DNA from: Marasmius tenuissimus
Taxonomy: Eukaryota > Basidiomycota > Agaricomycetes > Agaricales > Marasmiaceae
DNA length: 64,000 bases
Direction: 5' to 3'
Assembly (NCBI GenBank): GCA_029532415.1
Contig: JAQOTA010000058.1
Span: 434,001-498,000, forward strand
Shown: positions 28,750 through 39,399 of the stretch, one piece after another
Position numbering within the stretch: the first letter of the stretch is position 1
How the letters are laid out: the number at the start of each line of letters is the position of its first letter
The notes under the pieces: model-generated
What the model saw: the letters and a program-made list of their open reading frames with translations, nothing else
Told to the model about the DNA's origin: nothing
Database searches by the model: none
Program-made: the position numbers and the translations under genes

Positions 28750-31700
28750 TTAGGCCGGGAATGGTCCCATATTCTGGGGATTTTGCGGATATTGATACAT
28801 ATATGGTGTCTGGTAGAGGTGGGGCGGGACATTCTGTGGTGGTGGTGGCATTCCTCCGTACTGCATCATGTTTCCAACCTGTGGCGCTTGTCCACCGTAC
28901 GAGGGACTTTGAGCCATCCCTCCTGGGCCTGGCAAGCTGCCAGTGCGTCTCATCGCGGAACGAGGGCTCGTCATATCGGGCGTGTGCATCCCGAAGGGGC
29001 TGAAAGGATCCGGGCCTCCCTGAAGGCGGGCGCCATTCGCGTCGTAGTTGGGGTCATGCTGCATCTGTTGCATAGGGGGTGGACCGGCTTGAGGATGTTG
29101 TCCTCCCATCTGCAAGGCTGCCATCATGGACGCCAAACCCTGATCATTCGAGGGATATCCAGAGGGCAATCCTGGTACCCCGAAGCTATTTTGGGAGTTT
29201 TTGTTCTTTCCAGGGGCTGGGACGTTGTTGTACGTTGGCTGGAAGTTGGGGATGGGAAGACCGACTTCCTCAATCAAGCGACGGTAAGCCTGAGTAGCGA
29301 TGACCTTCAGCTCGATGAGAACGCGCTTGGTGGCCTCGATATATTGCGGCTTTTGGATCGGGTCAAGGAAAGGACTCGTGAGGATCTTGTGAACGACGGC
29401 AACTCCATTAACCTGGTCGCCAAGCACGTCGGTGAGGACATGGTCACCGGGGGACTGGAACAGGGCTTCGACGATTTGTTGCGAAGCTTGGGGCTCGATC
29501 TTTTGGTTCACGATCCTCAACACAGTCAATGATGCGAGCTTGTGGGTACAAAGATGTGATAGGTGAGGTGTGAAGCGAGGAGCGAGGAGATTGTATCGTG
29601 AGGGGAAGCCGGAATTGTCAAGAAGCCAAGTGAGTAGTAGCGCGCCGTTCGGGTTTGTGGCAAGGGGGATTGAGTTGAGAATGACGGCAGTCGCGATACG
29701 CCTCTGCTGACTGAGAGTGATGTGAGGGCTCTCGAGACAGGCTCGCATGCTACGCGCTCCAAAACGACCTTGAGCCACCTCCCACATCCTGTCGACCATA
29801 GCATCAAAGATGAAATCATTCGCCGGTGCATCAAAGCGGAGGCAACACTGCACGACATAATTGCCAAACTGATCCAGGAGGAGAGGTGGAGCGTAAGGCC
29901 GAAGATTCTGCGCGACCAGTGCGATTTCCTCCGCTGTATTGACACACTCGATAATCTTCTGCGCTGCCCATGTCCCGTTCTTGTGAATTCCAATCATAGC
30001 AAGGCTAGGCGCGATCCTCTCGAGCATGGCAAATTTGGGGCCTGAGGAACACTTCTCGAACAATTTTTGTACCACCTGTTCAGAAAGAGGGTAAGTATTA
30101 AACTTTTGGACAGATCTTCCCACCAGATCGCTCACCGTATTTCCAAGCCAATCAGAAGCAAGGTCGACGATTTCGCCATCGAGGAAATCTCCAGCGACCT
30201 GATCGACATCCTCTGTACTCATAGTGCCCGAGTCTAGACGTTTTCTGAGCTCACGCAACTTAGAAGCATCCCAACGTCTGTTGTGAGGCCTCTCCGACAC
30301 CAGCGGAATGGTCGTGTAGTACATGGTCGGAGGGCGGAATTCTACGATGGCAGGTATCAGACATCAGTCCACTTTCGAGAAAGTCGAATGTACTTACCGG
30401 CAAGGGCTTGAATGTCTCTCTCCGCATCTGCACTTCCCACACTGAGCTCCTTCATGATCATCTGTTGCTCGGTGATGTTGGGGATCCACGATGAATTACG
30501 TGGCAGGCCATCCCCGATAAGAGCCTGGTCATGCAAACCGGAACCAACCATACTGAGCAGGAGGTTGGATCGGTAGTTTTCGACTGCACCGCTGAGAACC
30601 TGTTGGTCAGGAGGGATGGTGGAGGCTCCCTTGACGTTGCGTAGAGCATGAATAGTTGTCGGGACGTTCAGATCACCTACGCCTTGAGCAGGGCCAGGAG
30701 CGGCCTCGTCGCCCGCACCTTCCTGGCCGTTTTTCACAGGAACCTTCGCAAAGCCAATACGGATAGCCCCGACGTCGCTTCCCAGAACATCACGTCCATT
30801 CAGAGCTTTTCTAGCCCGCACAGCGTCATCAAGCCGTTCGAAGTTGACTATAATCACTGATAAGCGATAGCCACCCAAAGAAAGAGATGAAAATACGTAC
30901 TGAAGCCACAGTTTTTGTGTGTTAGAACACGAGCTGATTCGATCGGACCATAGGGACTGAAAACATTAAGAATAGTAGCGGGTGTGGTGGTAGAGGGGAT
31001 AGACCCGATCCACAGTGCTCGAGTAGGTGTGGACTGAAGTTGAGCGTCCATACCGCCATTGGACGCGGCATTGTTGGGGACCTTCCCAGAACCTGCACCA
31101 GGAGAGGTCGTTCCAGGACTAATAGGTGTTCCCTTGGCGGGTGCGACGGGTGCACTGTCCGCCTTTCCAAAGCCGATCCGAACAGTCTGTCCATTGGGCA
31201 TGCCGATGTTTCCACCCAGACGATTAAGAACATCTTCTTTTGCGCGGATAGCATCGGCTTGATCGACGAAGTTGACAAACCCACATTCCTAGAATCAAAA
31301 AAGATCAGCAGACGTAAAGTTGCTGAGCGAGTCGACTGACCTTCTCAGGCAACAGACGCAAACTCTCAATCGCACCGTATGGAGCGAAGACGTGGATAAG
31401 CTGCTCGCTCGTAACCGCACTATCGAGGTTGCCTATCCAAAGCGACCTCGTAGGAGTCTGCACTTGGGACGATTGCCCTTCGTTTTTGGGCGAAATAGAA
31501 CGGTTTTGAACTCCAGGGGCGAGAAGATAAGCGGAAGCCCTGCTTGGAGCCGGCTCGGCCTCCGGGAAATGTACAGAGGGTGTGGTGCGTGCATTAACTG
31601 GCTTGTCCGATTTGAGAATGCCGGCGGGGTTAATATTGTTGGTGACTACACTCAGACCAGGGGCCTGGTGAGCTAGCTCGCTCATGTAGGGATGTACGTC

Positions 31701-32864
31701 GGCAGTAGTGGCACGCCGCTGCATGGTACGCGCAGCTGGATCATCGAGATTTCCAACAGAAATGGCTCGTGGACGGGCGGGCGCGAGAAGCTCCTGCTTG
31801 AAGCCTTTCGCCATGAAGGAGGAAGAAGGGTAACCGTTGTCTTGCGTAGGAGAATCATAAGTCAAACGCTGGCGTGCATAAGCTTGATCATCATAAGAGT
31901 CGTACTCTTCTTCTTCGGTTGCCGCGGGTGGTGAGAGGAGGGCATTCGCGAGAGAAGGTCTCGACCTATAAGTGGAAACCGTATTAGATCGAATGCGATG
32001 AGGATTCCCTGCCAAATTCCCGGCGAGTGCGGCTTGAGCTTGGTTCCTGAGCTCCGAAATGGTAGCTGGGGGACGGTGGGCGTCGTCCAAGCCGAGGTAG
32101 TCGAGGGTGTGAACGTCAAAGTCATCAACTGAATCGACAGAAGTGACCGAACGAAGTTCCTCGAGGACGGGGAAGCCATTGCCATTGTCTCGACCAGAAA
32201 GCCAGGAAGACGAAAAGATGGATGGACCAAAGGCGTTGGAGAGCCCACCGGTGGGGAGGGTGAGTGATTCTGAACGCAACCGATTGGTGACCGTAGAGGG
32301 TGTGACCGAAGAGGTGGAAGTAGCCGAGTGACGCAAATTGGGCCTGGAAGGAGCCAGGGTGTTCGAGCTGGCAGAGATCTGACGCGATGACTGGTCAACG
32401 AGGGAGTCTGTGGAACCGGGCGTGCTGCCGAGGGTGTTCGAAGCTGCCGCAAAACGCTGAGCAGCCAGCTGCACGTTAGATGGCAGCGTTCCAGCACGAG
32501 CACGTCTGAATCCAGGAGGGTAATTAGTTGGCGGCAAGGAAGCACCATCGCCGGGAGTAGTGACTGAGGGCGAAACTTCGTTTGGAGGAGAACCACCAGA
32601 TGCTAGGGCGCGCAGCGCAGGAGGCCTATACCTAGCACCCAATCTATCGTCCGTCTGCTGAACCTGCTGGACTTGCTGGACTTGTTGTTGAGCCTGTTGT
32701 GCTTGCTGCAACTCCCTGGCTCTGTTGGCGCAGCAAATCAGAAAAAAATCAGCGGAAAACATCCCTTAAATAGAGACTGAGACGCACCTTTTTGCATAGG
32801 CAGCTGAAGGAGCAGGAGGAGGGGTCTTGCCCGACGAGGGAACTCTTGCATAGTTATCAGACAT
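28750..32864 (-). CDS. JSN1/PUF1-type RNA-binding protein (RRMs plus Pumilio repeats)
   Basis: Fungal JSN1/PUF2-class proteins bind 3' UTRs of mRNAs, often for membrane-associated or mitochondrial proteins, and control stability or localisation. The start MSDNYARVPSSGKTPPPAPS is followed by a Gln-rich stretch and a long disordered Ser-rich region. Two RRMs follow: TRSLWIGNLDSAVTSEQLIH and TRALWIGSIPSTTTPATILN, each with an FVNF-type RNP1. Next come IHALRNVKGASTIPPDQQVL and the Pumilio repeats (ASDWLGNTVVQKLFEKCS, AMIGIHKNGTWAAQKIIECV, LLLDQFGNYVVQCCLRF, AQGRFGARSMRACLES, LGDQVNGVAVVHKILTS). The C-terminus is Pro/Gln/Met-rich. Domain order matches the JSN1 class. Multiple short introns; frame intact. 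Confidence 0.9.
32655..32709 (-). repeat. Gln-rich coding repeat in the PUF gene
   Basis: CAG/CAA-rich tandem stretch encoding QQ-A and QQ-V repeats in the N-terminal region. Likely disordered, length-variable, and typical of RNA-granule proteins. Confidence 0.6.
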
Positions 32865-34857
32865 TATAGAGGATAGAATGAAGGATTAGGGATTAGAAAA
32901 GGTAGAGTGGCGGCTGGGGAACGCGATGACTGGTTTTGCGCTTCGACCCGCCAAAGAAGTACTACTGTAGCGAACTTGAAGGATTAGGTACTTAGTAGTA
33001 GAGTGGTAGTAGTAAAGAGGAGAGTAATCTTGGCTGAGAACTAGAAACTTTGTGCACCCCAATTTTCAAAGTCCGCCCGAGACTCGATTTCTCACCAGCC
33101 ATCACAGGCAATTCCTGGGCAATTCTATTCAATTATCTTGCTATTTACTTGATCATCCATTGATCATTTATTTCCTCGCGAGGTAGATCGCATAGGGAAA
33201 AAAATAATTCATCATGAGTCTGCAAGGGGTTGCCTTCCATCAGGCGTTTCCTCTTCGAATGCCGCAATCCCATCCGAACCCGAGGATAATTGTGGCCCGG
33301 TGCCTCTATGACCAGATATCTAATAATCTATGGAGGAGACTTTGAACGTTCAAGTAGGGGAACCAGGGGTCACTTCCGTCAACTCCGAACCTCTGATAGG
33401 CTGGCTCAAGCTGTCGGAAATAGAGAATACATCACGGCTTAACCTCTTCTGGTGAATGACGGGAAACCGAGCGCTGGGCAGGGTCTCTGGTCCTCACAGT
33501 CCAGTCTCTCGGACTCTATCCCGTTCTGGGTGACACAGCTCCATCGTTGGGAGTCGGCTAGCTTTTGGACCAGAGTTGGCTATAAGGTGCGTCAATGACG
33601 AGTAAAAAAAAAGAAAGTGAACTTGGTGTGTGAAACCGTAGATGAGCCATGTGTCGGAGGACCTTTCTTCAGACTTGCGATTACCGAAGGCCCCGGGCTT
33701 TGAATGTGGCCACTTGATCATACGAATAAGTGAGCCATCCTGCATCCTCCCGAAACTGTCGAGCAATACATTGACCACGATGCTCAGTACGGGACTCGTA
33801 TTGACAAGTCTAATGCACGCCTCCGGAGCGGTCCTGGAGTCATTAATTTCAATCTGCAAGGCCAAGGAATACAAGTAACCCTGACCTCAAGGATCAATGC
33901 CCGATACGCCGGGACATGCTGGTTTGCCACTGAGCTACTCCTTGATCGCCAGTTGAGGTTGGGCCAGAACAGGTCGAACGAAGTAGCACCTAGGCTTCGT
34001 ACCAATGCGAGACTCACATCAATGGTGCTACGTGCTCGTGTGGACGCTTGCCAGTAGTGAAACTGGTGAAGACTCAGATCGCAACGGTGCTTCATGACCC
34101 CAGGATGACCGATGTATCGACCCAAGAAATATATGGGCCTGTAGTGGTTCAACGTTACAACCGTCAGAGTACATCGACACCCCTCAAACGCTGATATTCC
34201 AAATGTGTCTATGAAAAACTTACATACGTCCGCTGTACCCAGGTCTCGAACCAAAGGGGAGCTTGTCGGATGTTTCTAGGTGATGAATCGCGTCAAAGAG
34301 GGGTAGCTTGGGCCTTTCATCGCAGAGCCCGCCTCATTGCATGATGGCAACGATGTAACTCGAGAGGCACCTATTTATTCTATCAGGTCATCTCTATGAT
34401 ATCGAATATGAATTTGACGGACTTACATCGTTGGTACGCGGGAACGACGAGGAGCCCATCGGCCTACACGCTTTCAAAAGCATGATTACTCACATCGGCG
34501 CGTATCTTGAGGTTTCTCGCAAGTCCCGTTCAGATGCCCGCATGCTCTTTGCGCCACTGTGGAGGACTCAAATTGAGAAGTATTGAGGGCGTGGAGAGCT
34601 TTGACCTTCGCTTTGACGATGAGAAGAAACCGGAAAGGAAGGTGAATTTGTTCACCGAGGCTGACGGCCGTCGGATTTCCAGAGAGGCCCGGAGACACGC
34701 GTCGCTCTACTTCGGTCCCCCCACCTCGGATTTCTCACCCTCCATAAACGAATCAGAACTTCTCTCACAACCTCCAACTTCTCTCAAGCGCAAACCAAAA
34801 TCGAAAGCACAGAAGAGGGGAATAGGAGTCCTTCTTTTCGCATCGTAAACAGAAAGC
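32865..34857. other. Roughly 2-kb stretch with no recognisable gene
   Basis: Promoter of the PUF gene at the left end, promoter of the ANL-like gene at the right. Open frames of 126 and 156 codons on the minus strand (33,494-33,874 and 33,784-34,254) and 113 codons on the plus strand (34,507-34,848) have no family resemblance I can name and no convincing splice context. Could hold a decayed gene, a lineage-specific gene or a non-coding transcript. Confidence 0.4.
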
Positions 34858-36952
34858 ATGGCGTTAACTGTTTCCGAATTGCTTGTTACGGACGACCTCA
34901 CAATCTTGCTTGGTCTCATCTCTGCTACGGTCTTTCTGTTGCACACGTTCTACCGACCCCAGCCACTTGTTCATCCAATTCTCTTGGGCAGACAGAGTGA
35001 TGTCGCGAGAGTGAGGAACCCTGGAGAGAGCGCTGTGTATAGGAATTATGGTACTGGATTGATGGGAAGGGTGAGTGGGCCGTCAAATCCATTTCGTCAG
35101 GAAGCCTAATGGTCGGACTGTGATTGTGCGAAACAAGTTCACTGTTAGGCCAACCAAGGATGTTCACATTCTCGCCGACTTCATCAGAAATGAACAGGAT
35201 GCGCCCCGGACCCTCTGGAAAACCAAGGTACGTACAAGCCGAATCTAGTCTTAACCGGACAAGGGAATTCAGGCGACTCTTTACAGATCTCTAACGCAGC
35301 CTTGCAAGACCGGATTGCATCCTTTGGAACTGGACTTCTTCGTCTTACCGGACTCCAGAATGGAAACGCAGACGCTGGTGTCCTTCTTCTGCTCAACGAC
35401 AGTATCGGTGGGTTTAAACTTCCATTGTACCGACCAACCCCTCATCGTTCTCCGCAGAGTTTGTTATTGCCGACATGGCACTGGCCTCCCACTCTATCAC
35501 GTCCCTTACCATCACCGACCCCAGCCTTGTCGACGCGGTGCTCGAGTCTCACCCACCTGCAGCAATCATAGCGCATGCCGATCTCCTTCCGCATCTGCTG
35601 GAGATGATTTATGATTCTCATGACAAGGACGATGGGAAACAGCACATCGTAATTGTTGTCGGCGAACCAAGCTCTCGGGCAATGGCCAGTGTTGCCAGTA
35701 AGGTCAAGGTGCTCCTATGGGCCGATGTTGAAAGGGAAGGTGTCAAGACCGAGAAGATCCTCAGCCCAGTCCCCAGTGAGTTTGAATCCAGGCGACGTCC
35801 GCAAGAGCTGGCTTTTTGATGTAACCTTCATGTCTACAGAAACCACCGATGTCTTCAACATCTCGTTCTTCCCCAACTCCAGCGGAGAATTGCAAGCTGC
35901 CCAATTCACGCACGAGAATTTCACGGCTGGTGTTGCTGCCACGCGCTCGCTGCTCCCCATGGCTCACTCCCTTACTTCGCTGGATACGATTGCATCCAGT
36001 CACCCGCTTTCTACTGCCTATGGACGAGCCATCGCTTACACGGCCATCTTCGAGGGAACTAGCTTTGCTACGTTCGAGAGCTCCAAAATATTCCGAACTG
36101 ACGAAGGTAACTTCACTATGTTCAGAATACTCGAATTGATAACTGATACTCTTGTCCTATAGTGAAAGTTGCGCAAGATGTTAAGGATATCCTCTCGGCT
36201 CAGAAATTGCCTATCCCCTCCCCAACCATCATGTTCTTGCAGCCAGGTCATCTGGTCTCTCTGGTCGAGAACGTTTTGAAGGAATCTAAAAAGAGCTGGT
36301 TGAACTCTTTTGCGTGGCGCCACAAGGTCTCCGGTATTGTCGAAGGATTCATCACAAAGGACAGCCTCTGGGATCGACTAGTTTATGATGGCGCCAGAGC
36401 CAAAGTCATTGGAGAAGGAGCGGGAACAGTCAGAGCCGTCGTTGCCGGTGGAGGTAAATGCCCCATTCCCTTGAATCCCACACGAAACAGGATACTGAAT
36501 GCCTTTGCACAGGACCTCTGCCTGCCTCGATCCTCACAGCCGCTCGGGTCGCACTCTCAGTTCCTTTCGTAAACATGTTCACCCACCCCGCCGTCGCTGG
36601 TCCCGTCTTCGCGTCCCACCCACTTGATTTACAAGACTTTTATGGACGCGAGTCTCCCACCATTTCTGTGTCGAGCAACGAGACTGCACCTGTCGGTCCT
36701 CCCTCCGTGAACGTCGAAGCCAAACTTGTCGGTCTGGCGTCTGATGAGGCTGTGGAGACCGGTCAGACTGATCCTGCGGGTGTGCTGCTTTTGCGTGGTC
36801 CACCTGTGGGCAAGCTGGTCAACCCTAGGCTGAACGTGGAGGAGGGTTATGTTGATGTCAAGAAACCGATGCCGAGCCCCGAGGATGAGGGCTGGGTCGG
36901 AACGGGGGTTAGGGCTTCAGTTGGGACGAACGGAGCGTTTAGGATTCTGTAA
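34858..36952 (+). CDS. ANL-superfamily (acyl-CoA synthetase-like) protein with degenerate active site, membrane-anchored
   Basis: The start MALTVSELLVTDDLTILLGL leads into an N-terminal membrane helix. The following RNPGESAVYRNYGTGLMGR, FGTGLLRLTGLQNGNAD, VLLLLNDSIEF and SITSLTITDPSLVDAVLESH follow the fold of long-chain acyl-CoA synthetases. The P-loop position reads SSGELQAAQFTHEN, so the usual Thr-Gly and Lys are gone. No YGxTE motif is seen. The TGD aspartate is replaced (GWVGTGVRASVGTNG), and the protein stops there, lacking the C-terminal domain with the catalytic lysine. Intron 1 (35071-35137, GTGAGT...CAAG) joins GLMGR to FTVRPTKDV; later exons include KTTDVFNISFFPNSSG and WRHKVSGIVEGFITK. 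A non-enzymatic or altered role is inferred. Confidence 0.8.
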
Positions 36953-37730
36953 TATGGACCTCTTCGTGTGATATCTTGTGTATCGACTCGAATTGATAGA
37001 ATCGTTGTCGATGGAAATAGGTTATGTAGATACATTTGTTGACTCTAGGAACTGAAAGAAAAAGATTGTTGCTCAGGTTCAAATCGTGCATTTTGGCGAC
37101 GTTAATTTGGAGCGGAACGGTTCCGCTATTGATTTTGTTTTCCCAGGTTCGAAGTACAGCGCCAGGGTATGTGCTATGTACCCGAACAATACAGCGGAAA
37201 CGTACAGCTCGTTGGAATCCATGTACTAGCAGCAGCAGGTTTGGCGGCGATGAGCTCGGTAAACCCAGGCGATGGGCAGACAGTCGTTCGTGGTTGACGG
37301 AGAGAAAAGAACGTCAACGGTGTATTTCATAAAGAGTCCCCCGATCTCTCTGGCTTCCTGTGTACACGATGGCCGCGGCATGGGGGAGATGAAGGGGAGA
37401 GGCAGGCTCGCGAGCGGCGCAGAAACAGGGTATTTATACTCACGTGCCCTTCTCGTGGTGGCAGTGCCGTTTTTCGCGTTTGTTGATTGTGATCAACAAA
37501 CGGGCATGATCACATGACCTACGCGTCCTGTGACAGATAAAAGGGGCTGTTGTTTGCTCCCCCTCAAGGTTCTTCTCCTCTCAACTTTCCCCCACAACAA
37601 CCCGCCTCCACCCACACTTTTCTTTCTCCTCCTCCATCACCTCGCCCTTTCTCTTCTGCTCTCATCTAGATTGGGAACACAAACCTCTATTCAGCAACTC
37701 AAACAACAACAACAACTTCAACAAATTAAG
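36953..37730 (+). promoter_or_regulatory. Promoter region of histone H1 gene 1
   Basis: No gene. Contains CACGTG (37441-37446), a perfect 11-bp inverted repeat CGTTTGTTGAT/ATCAACAAACG (37477-37487 and 37492-37502, spacer TGTG), an MCB box ACGCGT (37521-37526) and a TATA-like ATAAAAG (37537-37543). A long C/T-rich and then CAA-rich leader precedes the ATG at 37731. MCB boxes drive G1/S genes in ascomycete yeasts; S-phase control of this histone is an inference. Confidence 0.55.
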
Positions 37731-38923
37731 ATGTCCGATTCAGCACCCTCCTCGCCCGCTCCCAAGGCTGCCTCTGTTGCTAAGCCTGCATCCGAAGCAA
37801 AGGAAACCACCAAGAAGCCCTCTTCCACTAGAGCCTCCGCTGCGAAGGCTGCGAAGAAGCCTGCAAGCAAGAAGGCCACCACTACTAAGGCTGCCACCAC
37901 CAAGGCTGCTGCGAAACCCAAGAAGACTGCCGCCGCCGCAAAGGCCCCCACATCCCACCCCGCCTGGAAGGATCTCATCAAGGTAAGCGCGTTGTAGATG
38001 GCATTAGCCTTCGTTTGGGATAGTCGCTCATCGATGGTCGGGTTTTAGGAATGCATCACCGCACACAAGGAAGACGCTCGTGTCGGCGTTTCCAGGAGTA
38101 CTATCAAGAAGGTGAGGCTTCTATGTTTAGTCTTTTTCTTCATCGTGTCTAACGATGCCACTCTCTTCCAGTACGCTGAGGAAAAGTACAACATTGAATT
38201 CAACGCGGCCAACCTCTACCAATTGAGCCGTGCTATCTCTTCTGGAACCGAGAGCGGCATATTCGTTTTGCCCAAGGGCCCGTCTGGAAGGGTCAAGCTT
38301 GCCCCTAAGAACAAGCCTGCCGCCAAGGAGGTTAGTTAGCCCGCCTTTATTCAATACCCATTCTTGCGACAATAGAGTTGATTCGGACCTTTTTTAGAAC
38401 TCTACTCCCGCCGCTGCGAAACCCACCAAGACGGCAACCAAGAAGCCCACTGCCACAAAGGCTGCTGCGCCGAAGACTGCCACCAAGGCTACCACGAAGA
38501 CCGCTACCAAGACTGCCACCAAGCCCGCTGCGAAGAAGCCTGCCGCTGCACCGAAGAAGGCGCTTGCTGGAAAGCCCAAGGCGGCGCCTGCGAAGAAGAC
38601 CACTGCTGCCTCTAAGCGCGGGACCGCAAAGAAGGTATGTCGTTACAGTGACGTCTTGATGTGTTGACACGGTGACTCAATTTCCGGAATTTGTTTTTTC
38701 TCCATCTCCGTCCCTTTTCCTTTAGGCCGCAACTGGTACCTCCGCTGGCACCAAGGCAAAGACCGCTGCTAAGAAGGCTACAACGACAACAAAGAAGGCG
38801 CCTGCCGCCAAAAAGGTTCGTGGATCTATTGTTCTGACTTGTCGAATAATTAGCTGAGCATCCTTGCAGGCCGCTGCTACTACAACCAAGTCCCGCGCTA
38901 AGACGACAGCAAAGGCAAAATGA
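37731..38923 (+). CDS. Linker histone H1 (copy 1)
   Basis: Binds linker DNA at the nucleosome and compacts chromatin. Six exons joined by five phase-0 introns give 284 residues. A Ser/Ala/Lys-rich N-terminal tail is followed by the globular winged-helix domain: SHPAWKDLIKECITAHKED, GVSRSTIKKYAEEKYNIEF, NLYQLSRAISSGTESGIFVL and PKGPSGRVKLAPKNK. The C-terminal tail is made of Lys/Ala/Thr/Pro repeats (TKKPTATKAAAPK type), as in H1. The intron after AAKE (38331-38397) has a GT donor. The promoter holds an MCB box and an inverted repeat. A second H1 lies 7 kb downstream. Confidence 0.93.
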
Positions 38924-39399
38924 TTACGACTCCGTTTTCCCTGAGCTTGTGATTGTGGTGTATTTTGGTCCCTCCATTATAGTTGTTATTAGTACATTAT
39001 TCCACCGTGACTCCCGTATTCCGTCTCTATCCCGTCGCATTTTTCTCTGTCTCTGTCGTGTCGTTTGATTACTCTCGATGTATATTGTGCTGTACAATAT
39101 TATTATCTCCTTGGACTAGAAAGGAACATGTTGGAGCGAGTGGCTAGCTGTGGCTAGAACGCACAAAGGAGACTCGGAGAGCGTTAGGCTCTTTGTGTCT
39201 AGAAACCAAATGGGGACTGCGGCGTCAGCGGCATCACGGCAAACATTTGATCGCGATGGACCCTGTCGAGGTGGCCGGGGTCCCGGGGAAAGAATTTGTC
39301 ACGTCATTGTCAAGATGGCGGGTTGTTGTGACTGGTTGTGACGCTTATTATAGTTGAATCCGGACTTGTTGATCTTTCGCTTTCTTTTTCCGCTTTTTC
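38924..39399. other. Intergenic, H1 3' flank and promoter of the GDS1-type gene
   Basis: No gene. A small perfect hairpin ATATTGT-GCTGT-ACAATAT sits at 39082-39100, about 160 nt after the H1 stop; whether it is transcribed is unknown. Confidence 0.45.

Noticed and set aside
28783..29532. Long open frame (249 codons) on the plus strand
   Set aside because: Lies exactly opposite the Pumilio repeats and C-terminus of the PUF gene; it is a shadow of GC-biased coding sequence.
33865..33950. tRNA-like block on the minus strand (TAGCTCAGTGG like an A box, TCAAGGA/TCCTTGA complementary ends)
   Set aside because: No GGTTCRANNCC B box at the right distance, no regular anticodon stem and only three possible D-stem pairs; the spacing between the arms is far too short for a full cloverleaf.
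35071..35137. Apparent frame break in the ANL-like gene after GLMGR
   Set aside because: A 67-nt intron (GTGAGT, CTAAT branch-like motif, CAAG acceptor) joins to FTVRPTKDV as expected for the family.
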